Positions 35,421 to 44,959 are shown, counted from the stretch's first letter. The stretch is DNA of 64,000 nt from Nitrospirales bacterium (GCA_029261355.1 JAJDBM010000002.1:88868-152867); one strand, 5' to 3'. A program made the numbers and translations. Notes: generated by a model from the sequence alone, not told the origin.

Positions 35421-37021
35421 TATTTGAGGCGAGACGATTCACGAGCGCCGGGTATTTTTCCGAGGGAACGGCTTGATGCAGAGTCAATGCCTAATCGTTT
35501 CATTTTCTTAATCAGGCCCTGCCGGCTGAGCCCTAGAAGTTTGGCTGTTTGAACTTGATTGGAGTGGCAGGTTTCCAAGGCTTCTCGAATCATCTGTTCT
35601 TCTAATTGAGCAACTGCTTGCGGAAGTGTAAGGGAGCCCTGCGTGAGTCTTCTCGAGGCCGAGTGTTTTTGAGATCGAATATGGTTTTCTAAATCCTGCT
35701 CGGTGATCATCACTTTTCTGATGACTGCAACCATCCGTTTCATTTCATTTTCGAGTTCTCGCACATTGCCTGGCCAATGATAGGTCTGTAAGGTCCGCAG
35801 CGCCTTAGGACTCAAGTATTTTTCCTCTTTCTGCATCTGCCGACAATTCAACGACAAAAAATGAGCAGCAAGAAGAGGGATATCTTCGGGGACATCTCGT
35901 AGAGATGGTGTATGGATGTGAACAACTTTGAGGCGATAATAGAGGTCATGCCGAAATGTACCCTGATGAATCTGGTCCTCAAGGTTTTTATTCGTGGCGG
36001 CAATGATTCTGACGTCTACAGAATGATCCGTTTGTCCTCCGACGGGTTGGAACGAACGTTCTTGCAAGACTCGCAAAATCTTTGCTTGAGCATTGCTTTC
36101 AAGATCCCCAATCTCGTCAAGAAATAATGTCCCCCCATTGGCTTGTTCAAACTTCCCGATCCGAGCTTCAACTCCTGTTGCGACACCGCGTTTAATCCCG
36201 AGTAGTTCACTCTCTAATAGATGTTGGGGAATGGCGGCACAGTTTAAGGCGACGAACGGTTTCTTTGCTCGTGCACTCGTATAGTGAAGCGCTTTAGCAA
36301 CTAACTCTTTTCCAGTGCCGCTTTCCCCGGTTATCAGAACATCAACCAAGCTATCGCGTATTTGGTCAATGAGTCGAATTATTCCTTGTACGTGTAAGCT
36401 GGTGCCAATCAGGTGTTGCGTAGAAAACCGTCCTTCAATTTCCTTCAATAGCTGGGTGTTTTCATCGACTAATTGCTGCTGTTGTGTTTTGAGTTCTTGG
36501 ACCGTTTGAACGGATTCAATGCTCAGTGCTGCTTGTTCGGCCAGGGCAGAACCTATGGCTTCATCCTGCTGTGAGAATGTACCCTGAATTTTATTCATGA
36601 CTTCCAATACGCCCAGGACTTCTTGGTTTTGTGTTTTGAGTGGAATAGCCAGAAGGGTGCGCGTGCGCTTTTTGGAGCGGGTGTCGATATCGCTGTAAAA
36701 TCTAGAGTCCTGTTGAACGTCTGGAATGTTGAGTAATGTACCGCTGAGAGCGACGGCGCCGGCAATGCCAAGGCGTGCGTCAAAACGAATCATGGCTCCA
36801 TCAAGGGAAATATATGACCAGAGTTCGCAGCGATCGCGGTCAAAGAGGAGCAGACTCGCATCTTTAGCTGAAAGATGATGTTTTGCTTCCTTTGCAATAA
36901 GGAGAAGGAGGGATGGAAGGTCTTGCTGAGCCCCCATTTTTTGGCACAGTGAGAGGAATGATTGTAGTGAGTCCAAGGATGGCTTTGTTTTTTGTTGTTT
37001 TTGATTATTTCGCGGCGCCAT
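35405..37021 (-). CDS. GAF-AAA-Fis (sigma-54-activator-like) regulator with altered GAFTGA loop
   Basis: The ~538-residue product from ATG 37021 has a GAF domain (about 30-180), a AAA+ domain (about 205-430) with Walker A ITGESGTGKELVAKAL and Walker B GGTLFLDEIGDLES, and a C-terminal Fis-type helix-turn-helix (NQVQTAKLLGLSRQGLIKKM). The loop that normally reads GAFTGA and contacts sigma-54 reads RGVATGVEAR here. Remodelling of sigma-54 is therefore doubtful, although related proteins with GVATGV exist. The last residues YSES and the stop come from the family B element. It is divergent from the DUF928 gene, which it could control. Confidence 0.88.
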   Translation of the reverse strand: MAPRNNQKQQKTKPSLDSLQSFLSLCQKMGAQQDLPSLLLLIAKEAKHHLSAKDASLLLFDRDRCELWSYISLDGAMIRFDARLGIAGAVALSGTLLNIPDVQQDSRFYSDIDTRSKKRTRTLLAIPLKTQNQEVLGVLEVMNKIQGTFSQQDEAIGSALAEQAALSIESVQTVQELKTQQQQLVDENTQLLKEIEGRFSTQHLIGTSLHVQGIIRLIDQIRDSLVDVLITGESGTGKELVAKALHYTSARAKKPFVALNCAAIPQHLLESELLGIKRGVATGVEARIGKFEQANGGTLFLDEIGDLESNAQAKILRVLQERSFQPVGGQTDHSVDVRIIAATNKNLEDQIHQGTFRHDLYYRLKVVHIHTPSLRDVPEDIPLLAAHFLSLNCRQMQKEEKYLSPKALRTLQTYHWPGNVRELENEMKRMVAVIRKVMITEQDLENHIRSQKHSASRRLTQGSLTLPQAVAQLEEQMIREALETCHSNQVQTAKLLGLSRQGLIKKMKRLGIDSASSRSLGKIPGARESSRLKYYSES

Positions 37022-37054
37022 CAATATATATCCTGAATAGAAGCCTATTTCTCA

Positions 37055-37086
37055 AAGGCGCAATTGGGCATGCCCAATTGCGCCTT
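37055..37086. promoter_or_regulatory. 32-bp perfect palindrome upstream of the regulator gene
   Basis: The 16-bp arm AAGGCGCAATTGGGCA is followed directly by its exact reverse complement, centred on GCATGC. It lies 34 bp upstream of the regulator start in the divergent region with the DUF928 gene. As DNA it is an ideal dimer-binding site. As RNA it would be a 14-15 bp hairpin, but the T-run expected of a terminator is weak. Confidence 0.55.
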
Positions 37087-37113
37087 CTTATGAATTATAA
37101 AATAAATATTCCT

Positions 37114-37136
37114 ATATGTCTACTTTGTTGACATAT
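37114..37136. promoter_or_regulatory. Inverted repeat ATATGTC/GACATAT
   Basis: ATATGTC (37114-37120) and GACATAT (37130-37136) are 9 nt apart in the divergent region. They may be a second operator beside the 32-bp palindrome. The remaining ~390 bp to the DUF928 gene shows no other clear structure. Confidence 0.35.
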
Positions 37137-37529
37137 GTGACGCTAATGTGGTCACGTTCAGGTACGTCGATTGGATCAATATGTACGGCGAATAGGTTCA
37201 TCGGTATGTTGTTCATTTGAAGGATGGCACGCTATCTCTCTGAATAGGAAGAGTATTCTGTTTGCTAGTGTGGAGTGGAGTGATTATTCTTTAACCAATT
37301 AGTGAATGGATATGAATGTAGAGAGATCAAGATGAGGCTATAGTTTCGTATGGCATTAAGATTGCTTTTTACTGGTGTACCTGTAGCATGCGATTGAGAT
37401 TAGCGACATGGGAGACGTGAAGGTTTCCCAATTTGTGGATGATTATTTCACGATTCATAAAATATTGAAAATGGACAGGAATTTCTCATTCCGTTTTCAC
37501 TGGCTAAGATTTTTACCGGAGGGTTCATC

Positions 37530-38408
37530 ATGAAATCCAATACATGTGCGACTGTCATAGGGCTCATGGTCGTTTTGGTTTCGAGCGGAGTCTGGCTTGC
37601 ACCAACAAACGCTCAGGTCAGAGAAGCGAAGGCCGTAAAATTTGAGAGGTCGATGAAAATGTCTTCGATCACTTCAAGGGGAGTGATTCAGGAAGTTGCA
37701 TCTTCAAAGCCATTACGGTTACCCGTGTATAAGCCTCCTAAGGGAATTGGAGCCCCTGGAGGCCGAGTTGGCGGTGGGACGAGAGGCGATGATTCAAGTG
37801 TTCTCAAGCTCTTTGCCTTGGTTCCAGATCATTTGGGATTGACGATCCAAGAGCAACCGACGTTGTATTGGTATCTCTCGAATCAGACCTCAAAAAGTTT
37901 GGTGTTGACGGTTAATCACGAAGATCTTGTGACGCCGGTATTGGAAATAACACTTGCTGATTCCCTCACTCCTGGTATTCATTCTGTGAGTTTGAGGGAC
38001 CATCACATTAAACTTGACTTGGACAAGGAGTATCGGTGGTATGTTGGCTTAGTCGTGGATGTTGATTATCCTTCTAGGAATATTGTGGCAGGCGGACGAA
38101 TTAAGCGAATTCTTCCTCCTGAGTCGTTGTTGTCTCAATTACGGAAGGCCGAACCCAACGAAGTCACAGCGGTCTATTCAGAGTCTGGGTTATGGTACGA
38201 CGCATTTGATTCAATCTCAGACTTAATTGTCCGAAGACCAGGCAACCACGATTACCACAAAGGACGAACATATCTCCTGAAGCAAGTGGATATCAGGGAT
38301 ATCATGGAAATTGCTGTAGAAGAAGATAGTGTCTTATTGAACGATGATTCCGCGAGTGTCTATACACAGTACATGAATGGGTCTTATGCTCAAGTTGACT
38401 ATAAGTAG
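37530..38408 (+). CDS. DUF928 domain exported protein
   Basis: This 292-residue protein has a signal peptide with cleavage near TNAQVRE. The DUF928 domain then shows LFALVPDHLGLTIQEQPTLY, YLSNQTSKSL and YRWYVGLVVDVDYPSRNIVA. DUF928 proteins are mainly cyanobacterial and often encoded beside CHAT and haemagglutinin-type genes; their function is unknown. A glycine-rich segment (GIGAPGGRVGGGTRG) precedes the domain. Confidence 0.85.
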   Translation: MKSNTCATVIGLMVVLVSSGVWLAPTNAQVREAKAVKFERSMKMSSITSRGVIQEVASSKPLRLPVYKPPKGIGAPGGRVGGGTRGDDSSVLKLFALVPDHLGLTIQEQPTLYWYLSNQTSKSLVLTVNHEDLVTPVLEITLADSLTPGIHSVSLRDHHIKLDLDKEYRWYVGLVVDVDYPSRNIVAGGRIKRILPPESLLSQLRKAEPNEVTAVYSESGLWYDAFDSISDLIVRRPGNHDYHKGRTYLLKQVDIRDIMEIAVEEDSVLLNDDSASVYTQYMNGSYAQVDYK

Positions 38409-38753
38409 TCGCTAGGGCATTTGCTCTCTTTGGAATATTGTTGTGCGATTCGTGGATCATGATTCTTAGAAGGGCAAATATTGTTCTATTCTCCCCAAGC
38501 CATGACGGCTGAATGTTCTGGTTACGTCCAACGATTACCCCCCCCAATTTCCCTTAGACCCTCATGGCGACATTGGCGCAACCTGATTTGACGAAAATGC
38601 GTCACAACTGGACTGTTAGTCTTTCAGCGAACAATCATAGCTCTAATCATTTGGGCTAGTATGAAAAATACAGTATGATTGCTTCTTTCTCACATTGGGA
38701 GAGTCGCGAGTCGATTAGCGCAATTCGCATCTGTTCAGAAAAGATGGTCGATA

Positions 38754-39962
38754 ATGACAACGCACAATTATGCAGAGAAGAAGTGGGCAGATGATCGATT
38801 CCTGAATGGATTGCGACAGCAGGGAGATGATGAGGCAGACGAGTGTTTTATTCAACTTCGAGATGAGTTACAAGAGGATGACTTTAGTCATCTGTTCCAG
38901 GTGCTCAATACCAATGCGGTAATCATCACTGATAATATCCCGAAAGCATTACATCGGTTTCTGAACAGTGCGATGAAGATGCCGCTTGTCGATGCCTTAC
39001 CTATTGATGGCGAGCGCGTCAAGCGAGGTCAACATGTGTTTATGACGCATGCCTTACCTGCCGCAATGGTTCTTTTACTCAAGAGTCTTCCAGAAGGATA
39101 TACGGCACCGAACCTTTCAAAGGTTCTCGCGTTATCTGAAAATCTGAGCCAACGACCGTACCGTCGATTGCTCGGCGTGTTGCAAATGGTGATTAATGTT
39201 TCGTCAGTTGGAGGGTTTGACTCTTCAGGGAAGGCGAGGGTGACGGTTCCAAAAATTCGTCTCCTCCATGCGGCCGTTCGAAAAATTGTCCGTGAGCATC
39301 TCAAGGAATATGAAACGCAATATGGTGTCCCTGTTAATCTTGAGGATATGTTGGGAACGGTCATGGGGTTTTCCTATCTCGTGATTACAGGACTGCAACA
39401 ACTGAACATTGGATTGTTGGATGACCAGGCCGAGGATCTCTATTATCTGTGGCGAGTGTTTGCTCAAATGATGGGTCTTCACCCAAAGGACCAGCCCGAT
39501 AGTAGTGAGTATGTTCCAAGGAACCTCGCAGAGGCTCAGTTGTTTTATGATTCGTATCGGCGGCGACATTATGTCCATGCCGTGGATAACCCCGAAGGGG
39601 TGGAATTGGCCGCTACCAATCTTCGAATGATGAATGATTTGTTGCCACAAACACCGTTGCGACGTTTAGGAATGGGTATTCTTCCAAGAATCTATATGGA
39701 AGAATTGATTGGACGGGAAGGCTGCAAGAGGATTGGGATTGAGCCCGTACGGTTTTTGTTTGCGACCAAGTGGTTAATAAAAACCTTCCCACCTGTATGG
39801 AGTCGGCTTTGGAGCGTGGTTGATCGGGTCGATCCCTCAGATCATCTCCATGCAAACATGAGTCGTATGTTTTTTCAAGGATTGATCAATCGAGAATTTA
39901 ACGGAGAAATCACGTTTCATATTCCTGATACTTTAGCAGAATTAAAGGCCTTGGCTTCATGA
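38754..39962 (+). CDS. MpaB/Lcp-like oxygenase (DUF2236)
   Basis: The ~402-residue product from ATG 38754 resembles the latex-clearing-protein/MpaB family, haem b-dependent oxygenases. It has HVFMTHALPAAMVLLLKSLP, TVPKIRLLHAAVRKIVREHL (the histidine here fits the proximal haem ligand), VMGFSYLVITGLQQLNI and YLWRVFAQMMGLHP. Lcp cleaves poly(cis-1,4-isoprene); other members act on unrelated substrates. There is no clear signal peptide. The gene precedes a diheme cytochrome and a GMC oxidoreductase gene on the same strand. An in-frame TTG at 38679 is less likely. Confidence 0.75.
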   Translation: MTTHNYAEKKWADDRFLNGLRQQGDDEADECFIQLRDELQEDDFSHLFQVLNTNAVIITDNIPKALHRFLNSAMKMPLVDALPIDGERVKRGQHVFMTHALPAAMVLLLKSLPEGYTAPNLSKVLALSENLSQRPYRRLLGVLQMVINVSSVGGFDSSGKARVTVPKIRLLHAAVRKIVREHLKEYETQYGVPVNLEDMLGTVMGFSYLVITGLQQLNIGLLDDQAEDLYYLWRVFAQMMGLHPKDQPDSSEYVPRNLAEAQLFYDSYRRRHYVHAVDNPEGVELAATNLRMMNDLLPQTPLRRLGMGILPRIYMEELIGREGCKRIGIEPVRFLFATKWLIKTFPPVWSRLWSVVDRVDPSDHLHANMSRMFFQGLINREFNGEITFHIPDTLAELKALAS

Positions 39963-40073
39963 GTGACTCTTCTCGGTAATGCCGCCACGGTATTCTGTTT
40001 CTGAAGCCAATTGCGCAAACTGTTCTGTCAGAAGAAATTCATTTCTAGTGTTAATGTGGATTTATCTAAAAGG

Positions 40074-40103
40074 ATACATGTGTGTATCTGAATCCATACA
40101 CAC
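40074..40103. promoter_or_regulatory. Overlapping inverted repeats upstream of the diheme cytochrome gene
   Basis: GATACA/TGTATC and GTGTGTAT (40080-40087)/ATACACAC (40096-40103, 8-nt spacer) overlap in the 420-bp gap. GATAC/GTATC dyads also occur at 56915-56935, and a related ATACATGTAT word occurs near 50990. A shared regulator is possible. Nothing else in 39963-40383 is supported. Confidence 0.35.
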
Positions 40104-40383
40104 CATATTTTCTAGAAACCACATTGTATCCCTCTAGACAATTTTCTTGTGAACACATACCATGAGACCTTCATGTGACGCTGCTCATCATGCCTGGCGA
40201 ATGTATCCATTCACAGGCATGGCATGTGATCTGCAACATAATTATGGATGAAAGAACTATTATTTTTTTATCCTTTTCCAAATCTGAGAGCAGGTCGATT
40301 GTTGTATTGGGTCTCTCGTGATTTACGACTATCTTATCGTCTAGCACCGTTTCAATGACAGTTTGCAAGGAGGCATTATCGTT

Positions 40384-42669
40384 ATGAAATATTCCGCTTC
40401 ATGTATCGCGCTCTGTCTAGTCATGGGCCTCGTATTTTTGCCGGGATGTAATCTGTTTAAGACGGTCCCTCAAGATGAAGCCAAACGTCAGGGCAAAACG
40501 ATCGCTGATTTTCCCGAAACAGCGGTAGATGTGTTTCATGAAATGGATGGAGGAATAGCCCTGACCTCGGACGAGGTAAAAGGTCGAAACACGTGGATGT
40601 TATGGACGGGAGGTAATCAAGCATTTTGGGACTATCTTGCAAAAAATAGTTATGGGAACTTGGATTTTCTGAAAATTCTCTCTTCGTATCCTCGGCCAGA
40701 TAAAGCGGGGAAAAAATATGCCTATAGCCGGGATAACCGCTTTGAATATTTCGGACTCATGAATGAACCGGGGTTCACAAAAGCCACAGCCCCAGACCCA
40801 GCATATGGTCTTTATCTTGATAAGCCTATTGGGACGGCTCCCGAAGGGATTGATTCCGTAGTTTCTGGAATGTCATCAGGGATTGTGGGATTACGACTTT
40901 TTCCTAATCCAAAGTTTGATAAGACAAGTTCAGACTATGATCAGGATGTCGTGGAGTATTGGGATGCAGAACGCTATTACACTGATCCAGATTATTATTT
41001 GGACAAGGAGCTTGAACGGCCGTATCGCGTAGGAATGTCATGTGCCTTTTGTCATGTCGGACCCCATCCGTTACACCCTCCTGCTGATCCAGAAAACCCT
41101 CAATGGTCCAATCTTTCAACGAATGTTGGCGCCCAATATTTTTGGATTGGGAGAATTTTTATCGCCCATCCGGATGAAGAGAATTTTGCCTGGCAGTTGT
41201 TCAACAGTTCCCCACCAGGTGCATTGGATACGTCGATCATTGCCACGGACAATATCAACAATCCTCGAACCATGAATGCCATTTATGAAGTGGGAGCCAG
41301 ATTAGGAACGGGAGAAGAAGAAGAAATAACCGGAGGGGCTTTGGCTGTGCCTGGCACAACGCCACGTATGGTGGTTCCTCATATTCTCAAAGATGGATCG
41401 GATTCTGTTGGAATTCTTGGCGCATTAAGTCGCGTGTACATCAATATTGGGGAATTTCATGAAGAATGGATTAAGCATTTCAAGCCAATTGTTGGCGGGA
41501 AAAAACAATTTCCAATGGATGTCAAAACTGCCAAGGAAAACTCGGTATATTGGCAGGCAACTGAACAACGGGTTGAAAATCTTGCCAAGTTTTTTCTGAA
41601 AGCAGGAGGAGGGCATCATTTGAAAGATGCGCCGGGTGGACAAGCCTACCTTACAGCGGATGAGGCGAAACTCAATCATGGAAAACTGGTGTTTGCCGAT
41701 CATTGTGCGGCCTGTCATTCCAGTAAACTTCCTAAACCCCACACCACCGTGAAGGACCATGATTCATTCTATAACAAATGGATTCACTCGAGGGATTTCA
41801 AAAACAAAATGCACGAGATCGTGTTAAAGCCAGATTTCCTTGAAGATAATTATCTGTCTAACGAACATCGGTATTCTGTAGCAGACCTCAAGACCAATGC
41901 CTGTGCGTCGTTGGCAACGAATGGTCTCCGGGGACATGTTTGGGACAATTTTACGTCTGAAACATATAAAACCTTACCTGCCGTCCGTTCTATTAAGATC
42001 CATGACCCCTTCAGCGGTGAATCATCAGTTTATAATATGCCAGGAGGTGGGCGAGGATATTATCGAACACCATCATTGGTGAGCATGTGGAGTACGGCTC
42101 CCTATTTGCACAACAATGCCGTTGGGAAATTTACTAATGATCCGTCGATTGCAGGTCGAATGGAAGCCTTTCATGATGGCGTGGAAAAACTCCTATGGCC
42201 GAAAAAGCGATTTGAATCCAAGTGTCAAGAGACGTGGGGGCTCCCTTGGTGTCCTCCCGTGTACAAGACCACCAAAGAAAGTTATTTGAAAATTAATAAA
42301 GAGTATCTTCCTGAAATCTTGAAGACAAAGCTCTTGGTCAAAGGCGAAGACGAATTGAAAATTGGCCCCATCCCTAAGGGGACGCCAATTAATCTCTTGG
42401 CGAATATCAACAATGAATTGTCCTTCGGTGATCCAGTTCGATTAGTTCGTTTGGTTAAAGTTCTAAAGAAAATCAAAACGTCGTTGAAGCGTATCAAAAT
42501 TGAAAAGATGAATGAGCAAGAAAGTACGGCCCTTCTTAAGACCTTGGTTCCAGATTTATTGAAGGTGAACAAATGTCCTGATTTTGTTGTGAATCGGGGG
42601 CATGAGTATGGCAGTCAACTCAGCGATGACGATAAACATGCATTGATAGATTTTCTGAAAACTCTATGA
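40384..42669 (+). CDS. Diheme cytochrome c lipoprotein, RoxA-like
   Basis: The 761-residue product from ATG 40384 (AGGAGG 10 nt upstream) has a lipobox (GLVFLPGC). Two haem c motifs follow: GMSCAFCHVGPHP (about residue 225) and ADHCAACHSSK (about 447). C-terminal blocks TNACASLATNGLRGHVWDNF and GGGRGYYRTPSLVSMWSTAP plus YLHNNAVG recall the RoxA/MauG-type diheme family, where RoxA is a rubber dioxygenase. That resemblance is from memory. It stands between an Lcp-like oxygenase gene and a GMC oxidoreductase gene, supporting oxidation of a hydrophobic substrate at the cell envelope. Confidence 0.7.
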   Translation: MKYSASCIALCLVMGLVFLPGCNLFKTVPQDEAKRQGKTIADFPETAVDVFHEMDGGIALTSDEVKGRNTWMLWTGGNQAFWDYLAKNSYGNLDFLKILSSYPRPDKAGKKYAYSRDNRFEYFGLMNEPGFTKATAPDPAYGLYLDKPIGTAPEGIDSVVSGMSSGIVGLRLFPNPKFDKTSSDYDQDVVEYWDAERYYTDPDYYLDKELERPYRVGMSCAFCHVGPHPLHPPADPENPQWSNLSTNVGAQYFWIGRIFIAHPDEENFAWQLFNSSPPGALDTSIIATDNINNPRTMNAIYEVGARLGTGEEEEITGGALAVPGTTPRMVVPHILKDGSDSVGILGALSRVYINIGEFHEEWIKHFKPIVGGKKQFPMDVKTAKENSVYWQATEQRVENLAKFFLKAGGGHHLKDAPGGQAYLTADEAKLNHGKLVFADHCAACHSSKLPKPHTTVKDHDSFYNKWIHSRDFKNKMHEIVLKPDFLEDNYLSNEHRYSVADLKTNACASLATNGLRGHVWDNFTSETYKTLPAVRSIKIHDPFSGESSVYNMPGGGRGYYRTPSLVSMWSTAPYLHNNAVGKFTNDPSIAGRMEAFHDGVEKLLWPKKRFESKCQETWGLPWCPPVYKTTKESYLKINKEYLPEILKTKLLVKGEDELKIGPIPKGTPINLLANINNELSFGDPVRLVRLVKVLKKIKTSLKRIKIEKMNEQESTALLKTLVPDLLKVNKCPDFVVNRGHEYGSQLSDDDKHALIDFLKTL

Positions 42670-42703
42670 AGGTTTTCCTTCTCCCTGATTTGGAACAAGA
42701 AAA

Positions 42704-44737
42704 ATGAAGAGAACAGGGCCTGAGTCTGATGAACAAAAGTTCGCTGTGACCAGAAGAAGTTTTGGGAAGCAATGTGCGACCTATGCGGCTGGGGTTATGG
42801 CGTTCCTCAGTGGATGTTCCTCCCTATTGAAGAGCGAACCGACTTCTGGTTCCTTTTCTCCAATCACCTGTGCTGCGTCTGATCAAGGTGGGGCAGGTGA
42901 GTATGAATATATCGTAGTCGGCTCTGGGGCTGGTGGTGGACCGCTCGCTGCGAACTTAGCAAAAGCCGGTCATCGAGTCTTACTGCTCGAAGCAGGAAGC
43001 GACGAAGAGTCGTACACCTATCAAGTGCCGGCTTTCCATGGGTTAGCTTCCGAAGATCCCTCGCAATCCTGGAATTTTTTTGTGCGGCATTATGAATCAG
43101 AAGGCAAACAAGTTCGTGATGATAAATATGTGAAAGAAAAAAGTGGGGTGTTGTACCCGCGAGCTGGGACGCTTGGTGGGTGTACGGCTCATCATGCCAT
43201 GATCACCATTTATCCGCACAAAAGTGATTGGGATAATCTTGCAACACTCACGGGAGATGCCTCTTGGTCAGATGACAACATGCGCAAGTATTTTGAGCGA
43301 CTTGAGCGTTGTCAGTATGTGGAGACGCCAGGAGCGACGACGAGCAATCCTACGCGCCATGGATTTGGTGGGTGGCTTACGACAATGACGGCCGATCCAA
43401 AATTGGTAGTGGGTGATCGTTCCTTGAGGAAACTCATTCGGGCGACACTCCGTGAATCAATTTTTAAGGTAGACGGGTTTCTGAGTCGAGTCAAGTTGAA
43501 GCTGAAAGGCCACTTAGATCCGAACGATTGGCGATGGCGAAGCGAAGGGAAAAGCCCGGAAGGGCTGGTTTTTACTCCATTGTCAGTCAATGAAGGCAGG
43601 CGGGTTGGTACGAGAGAATACATCCGACGCGTGCAGCGGGCCTGTCCTAATAATCTGACGATTCAAATGGGGGCGTTGGTACAGCGAGTTATTTTTGAGA
43701 CTGATCCGGATGGCACAAAGAGGGCGGTTGGAGTGGAGTACCTCGAAGGGCAGCATCTGTATCGCGCGGATCCCAAAGCCAATCCGACACCCAATAGCGG
43801 ATCGAGCCGAACTGTGCGGTGTCGTCGGGAACTTATTCTCTCTGGTGGGGCATTTAATACTCCCCAAATGTTGATGTTGTCCGGAGTTGGTCCGAGAGCG
43901 GAATTAGAAAAGCACGGGATTGAAGTTCACGTTGACCTGCCGGGGGTTGGAAAAAATTTGCAAGATCGATATGAGGTCGGGGTGGTGAGTGAAATGAAAG
44001 AGGATTTTTCCATTTTACAAGACGCGACCTTTGCCCCACCTGAGCCCAATATGAAACCAGATCCCATGATGCGAGATTGGCAGCAGGGAAAAGGAGTATA
44101 TACCACCAATGGTGCAGTATTATCGTTGATCAAGCAATCGGACAAGACTCGCCCTGACCCTGATCTTTTCATTTTTGGGTTGGTGGGATATTTCAAAGGG
44201 TATTACCCTGGCTATGCGAAAGACGCTGCTCGTGAGAAAAACTATTTTACCTGGGCCGTCTTAAAAGCCCATACCCAAAACCGTGGAGGAACGGTTGCTC
44301 TTCATTCTTCTGATCCAAGAGATACGCCGAATATTAACTTCCGATATTTTGACGAAGGCACTGAGGGGTGGCAAGAAGATTTAGATTCTGTGGTTGATGG
44401 CATCCAAACGGCACGACGCATCATGAAGCGAGCCGATGATATTGTCGATCACGAGCTGATTCCAGGGGCTGACTATGATTCGCATGAGAAACTTCGAGAG
44501 TTCGTGAAAGATAATGCGTGGGGTCATCATGCGTCTTGTACCTGTAAGATTGGACCAAAAAGCGATCCGATGGCTGTCGTTGATGGAGACTTTCGTGTCC
44601 ATGGAACGAAAAACTTACGAGTGGTGGATGCCTCGGTATTTCCACGGATTCCAGGATTTTTTATCGTAACCTCGGTGTATATGATCAGTGAAAAAGCGAC
44701 GGATGTTATTCTGGCTGATGTTCGCCCCACAGCATAG
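42704..44737 (+). CDS. GMC-family FAD oxidoreductase, Tat-exported lipoprotein
   Basis: This 677-residue protein has a twin-arginine signal (VTRRSFGKQ) and a lipobox-like FLSGCSS. The FAD-binding motif YIVVGSGAGGGPLAANLAKA follows, then GTLGGCTAHHAMI, SGGAFNTPQMLMLSGVGP and the C-terminal catalytic region WGHHASCTCKIGP. GMC enzymes oxidise alcohols, sugars or sterols. It begins 34 bp after the diheme cytochrome gene, so electrons could pass from its FAD to the cytochrome. Export by Tat fits cofactor insertion before transport. Confidence 0.88.
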   Translation: MKRTGPESDEQKFAVTRRSFGKQCATYAAGVMAFLSGCSSLLKSEPTSGSFSPITCAASDQGGAGEYEYIVVGSGAGGGPLAANLAKAGHRVLLLEAGSDEESYTYQVPAFHGLASEDPSQSWNFFVRHYESEGKQVRDDKYVKEKSGVLYPRAGTLGGCTAHHAMITIYPHKSDWDNLATLTGDASWSDDNMRKYFERLERCQYVETPGATTSNPTRHGFGGWLTTMTADPKLVVGDRSLRKLIRATLRESIFKVDGFLSRVKLKLKGHLDPNDWRWRSEGKSPEGLVFTPLSVNEGRRVGTREYIRRVQRACPNNLTIQMGALVQRVIFETDPDGTKRAVGVEYLEGQHLYRADPKANPTPNSGSSRTVRCRRELILSGGAFNTPQMLMLSGVGPRAELEKHGIEVHVDLPGVGKNLQDRYEVGVVSEMKEDFSILQDATFAPPEPNMKPDPMMRDWQQGKGVYTTNGAVLSLIKQSDKTRPDPDLFIFGLVGYFKGYYPGYAKDAAREKNYFTWAVLKAHTQNRGGTVALHSSDPRDTPNINFRYFDEGTEGWQEDLDSVVDGIQTARRIMKRADDIVDHELIPGADYDSHEKLREFVKDNAWGHHASCTCKIGPKSDPMAVVDGDFRVHGTKNLRVVDASVFPRIPGFFIVTSVYMISEKATDVILADVRPTA

Positions 44738-44863
44738 TCATATTGCGTTCTGCAATTTCCATCAAATCCTTATAGACCCGCTTGCCTACACTGCCACAAC
44801 CCTTCCATAAGATCGCTCCAATATTGAACTGATCAGCGACTACTTTATGTTTCTGTGGAAGAG

Positions 44864-44959
44864 CGATAGCCGGTTCAATGAACGTTCAATGTTTGAAGGG
44901 GGTCATAACGCGATGGTGGTCAGATTCGCTCACCTGGAAATTATTTTGATTCGCTATAG
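44864..44959 (-). mobile_element. Family B MITE-like element, copy 2 (96 bp)
   Basis: On the minus strand it starts CTATAGCGAATC and ends CCGGCTATCG. It aligns with the other copies (TTTCCAG, GACC, GCGTTATGA and CTTCAAA words). It occupies the gap between the GMC gene and the convergent exoprotein gene. Confidence 0.68.

Noticed and set aside
37225..37239. TGGCAC word as part of a sigma-54 promoter ahead of the DUF928 gene
   Set aside because: The required TTGC element five bases later is absent.
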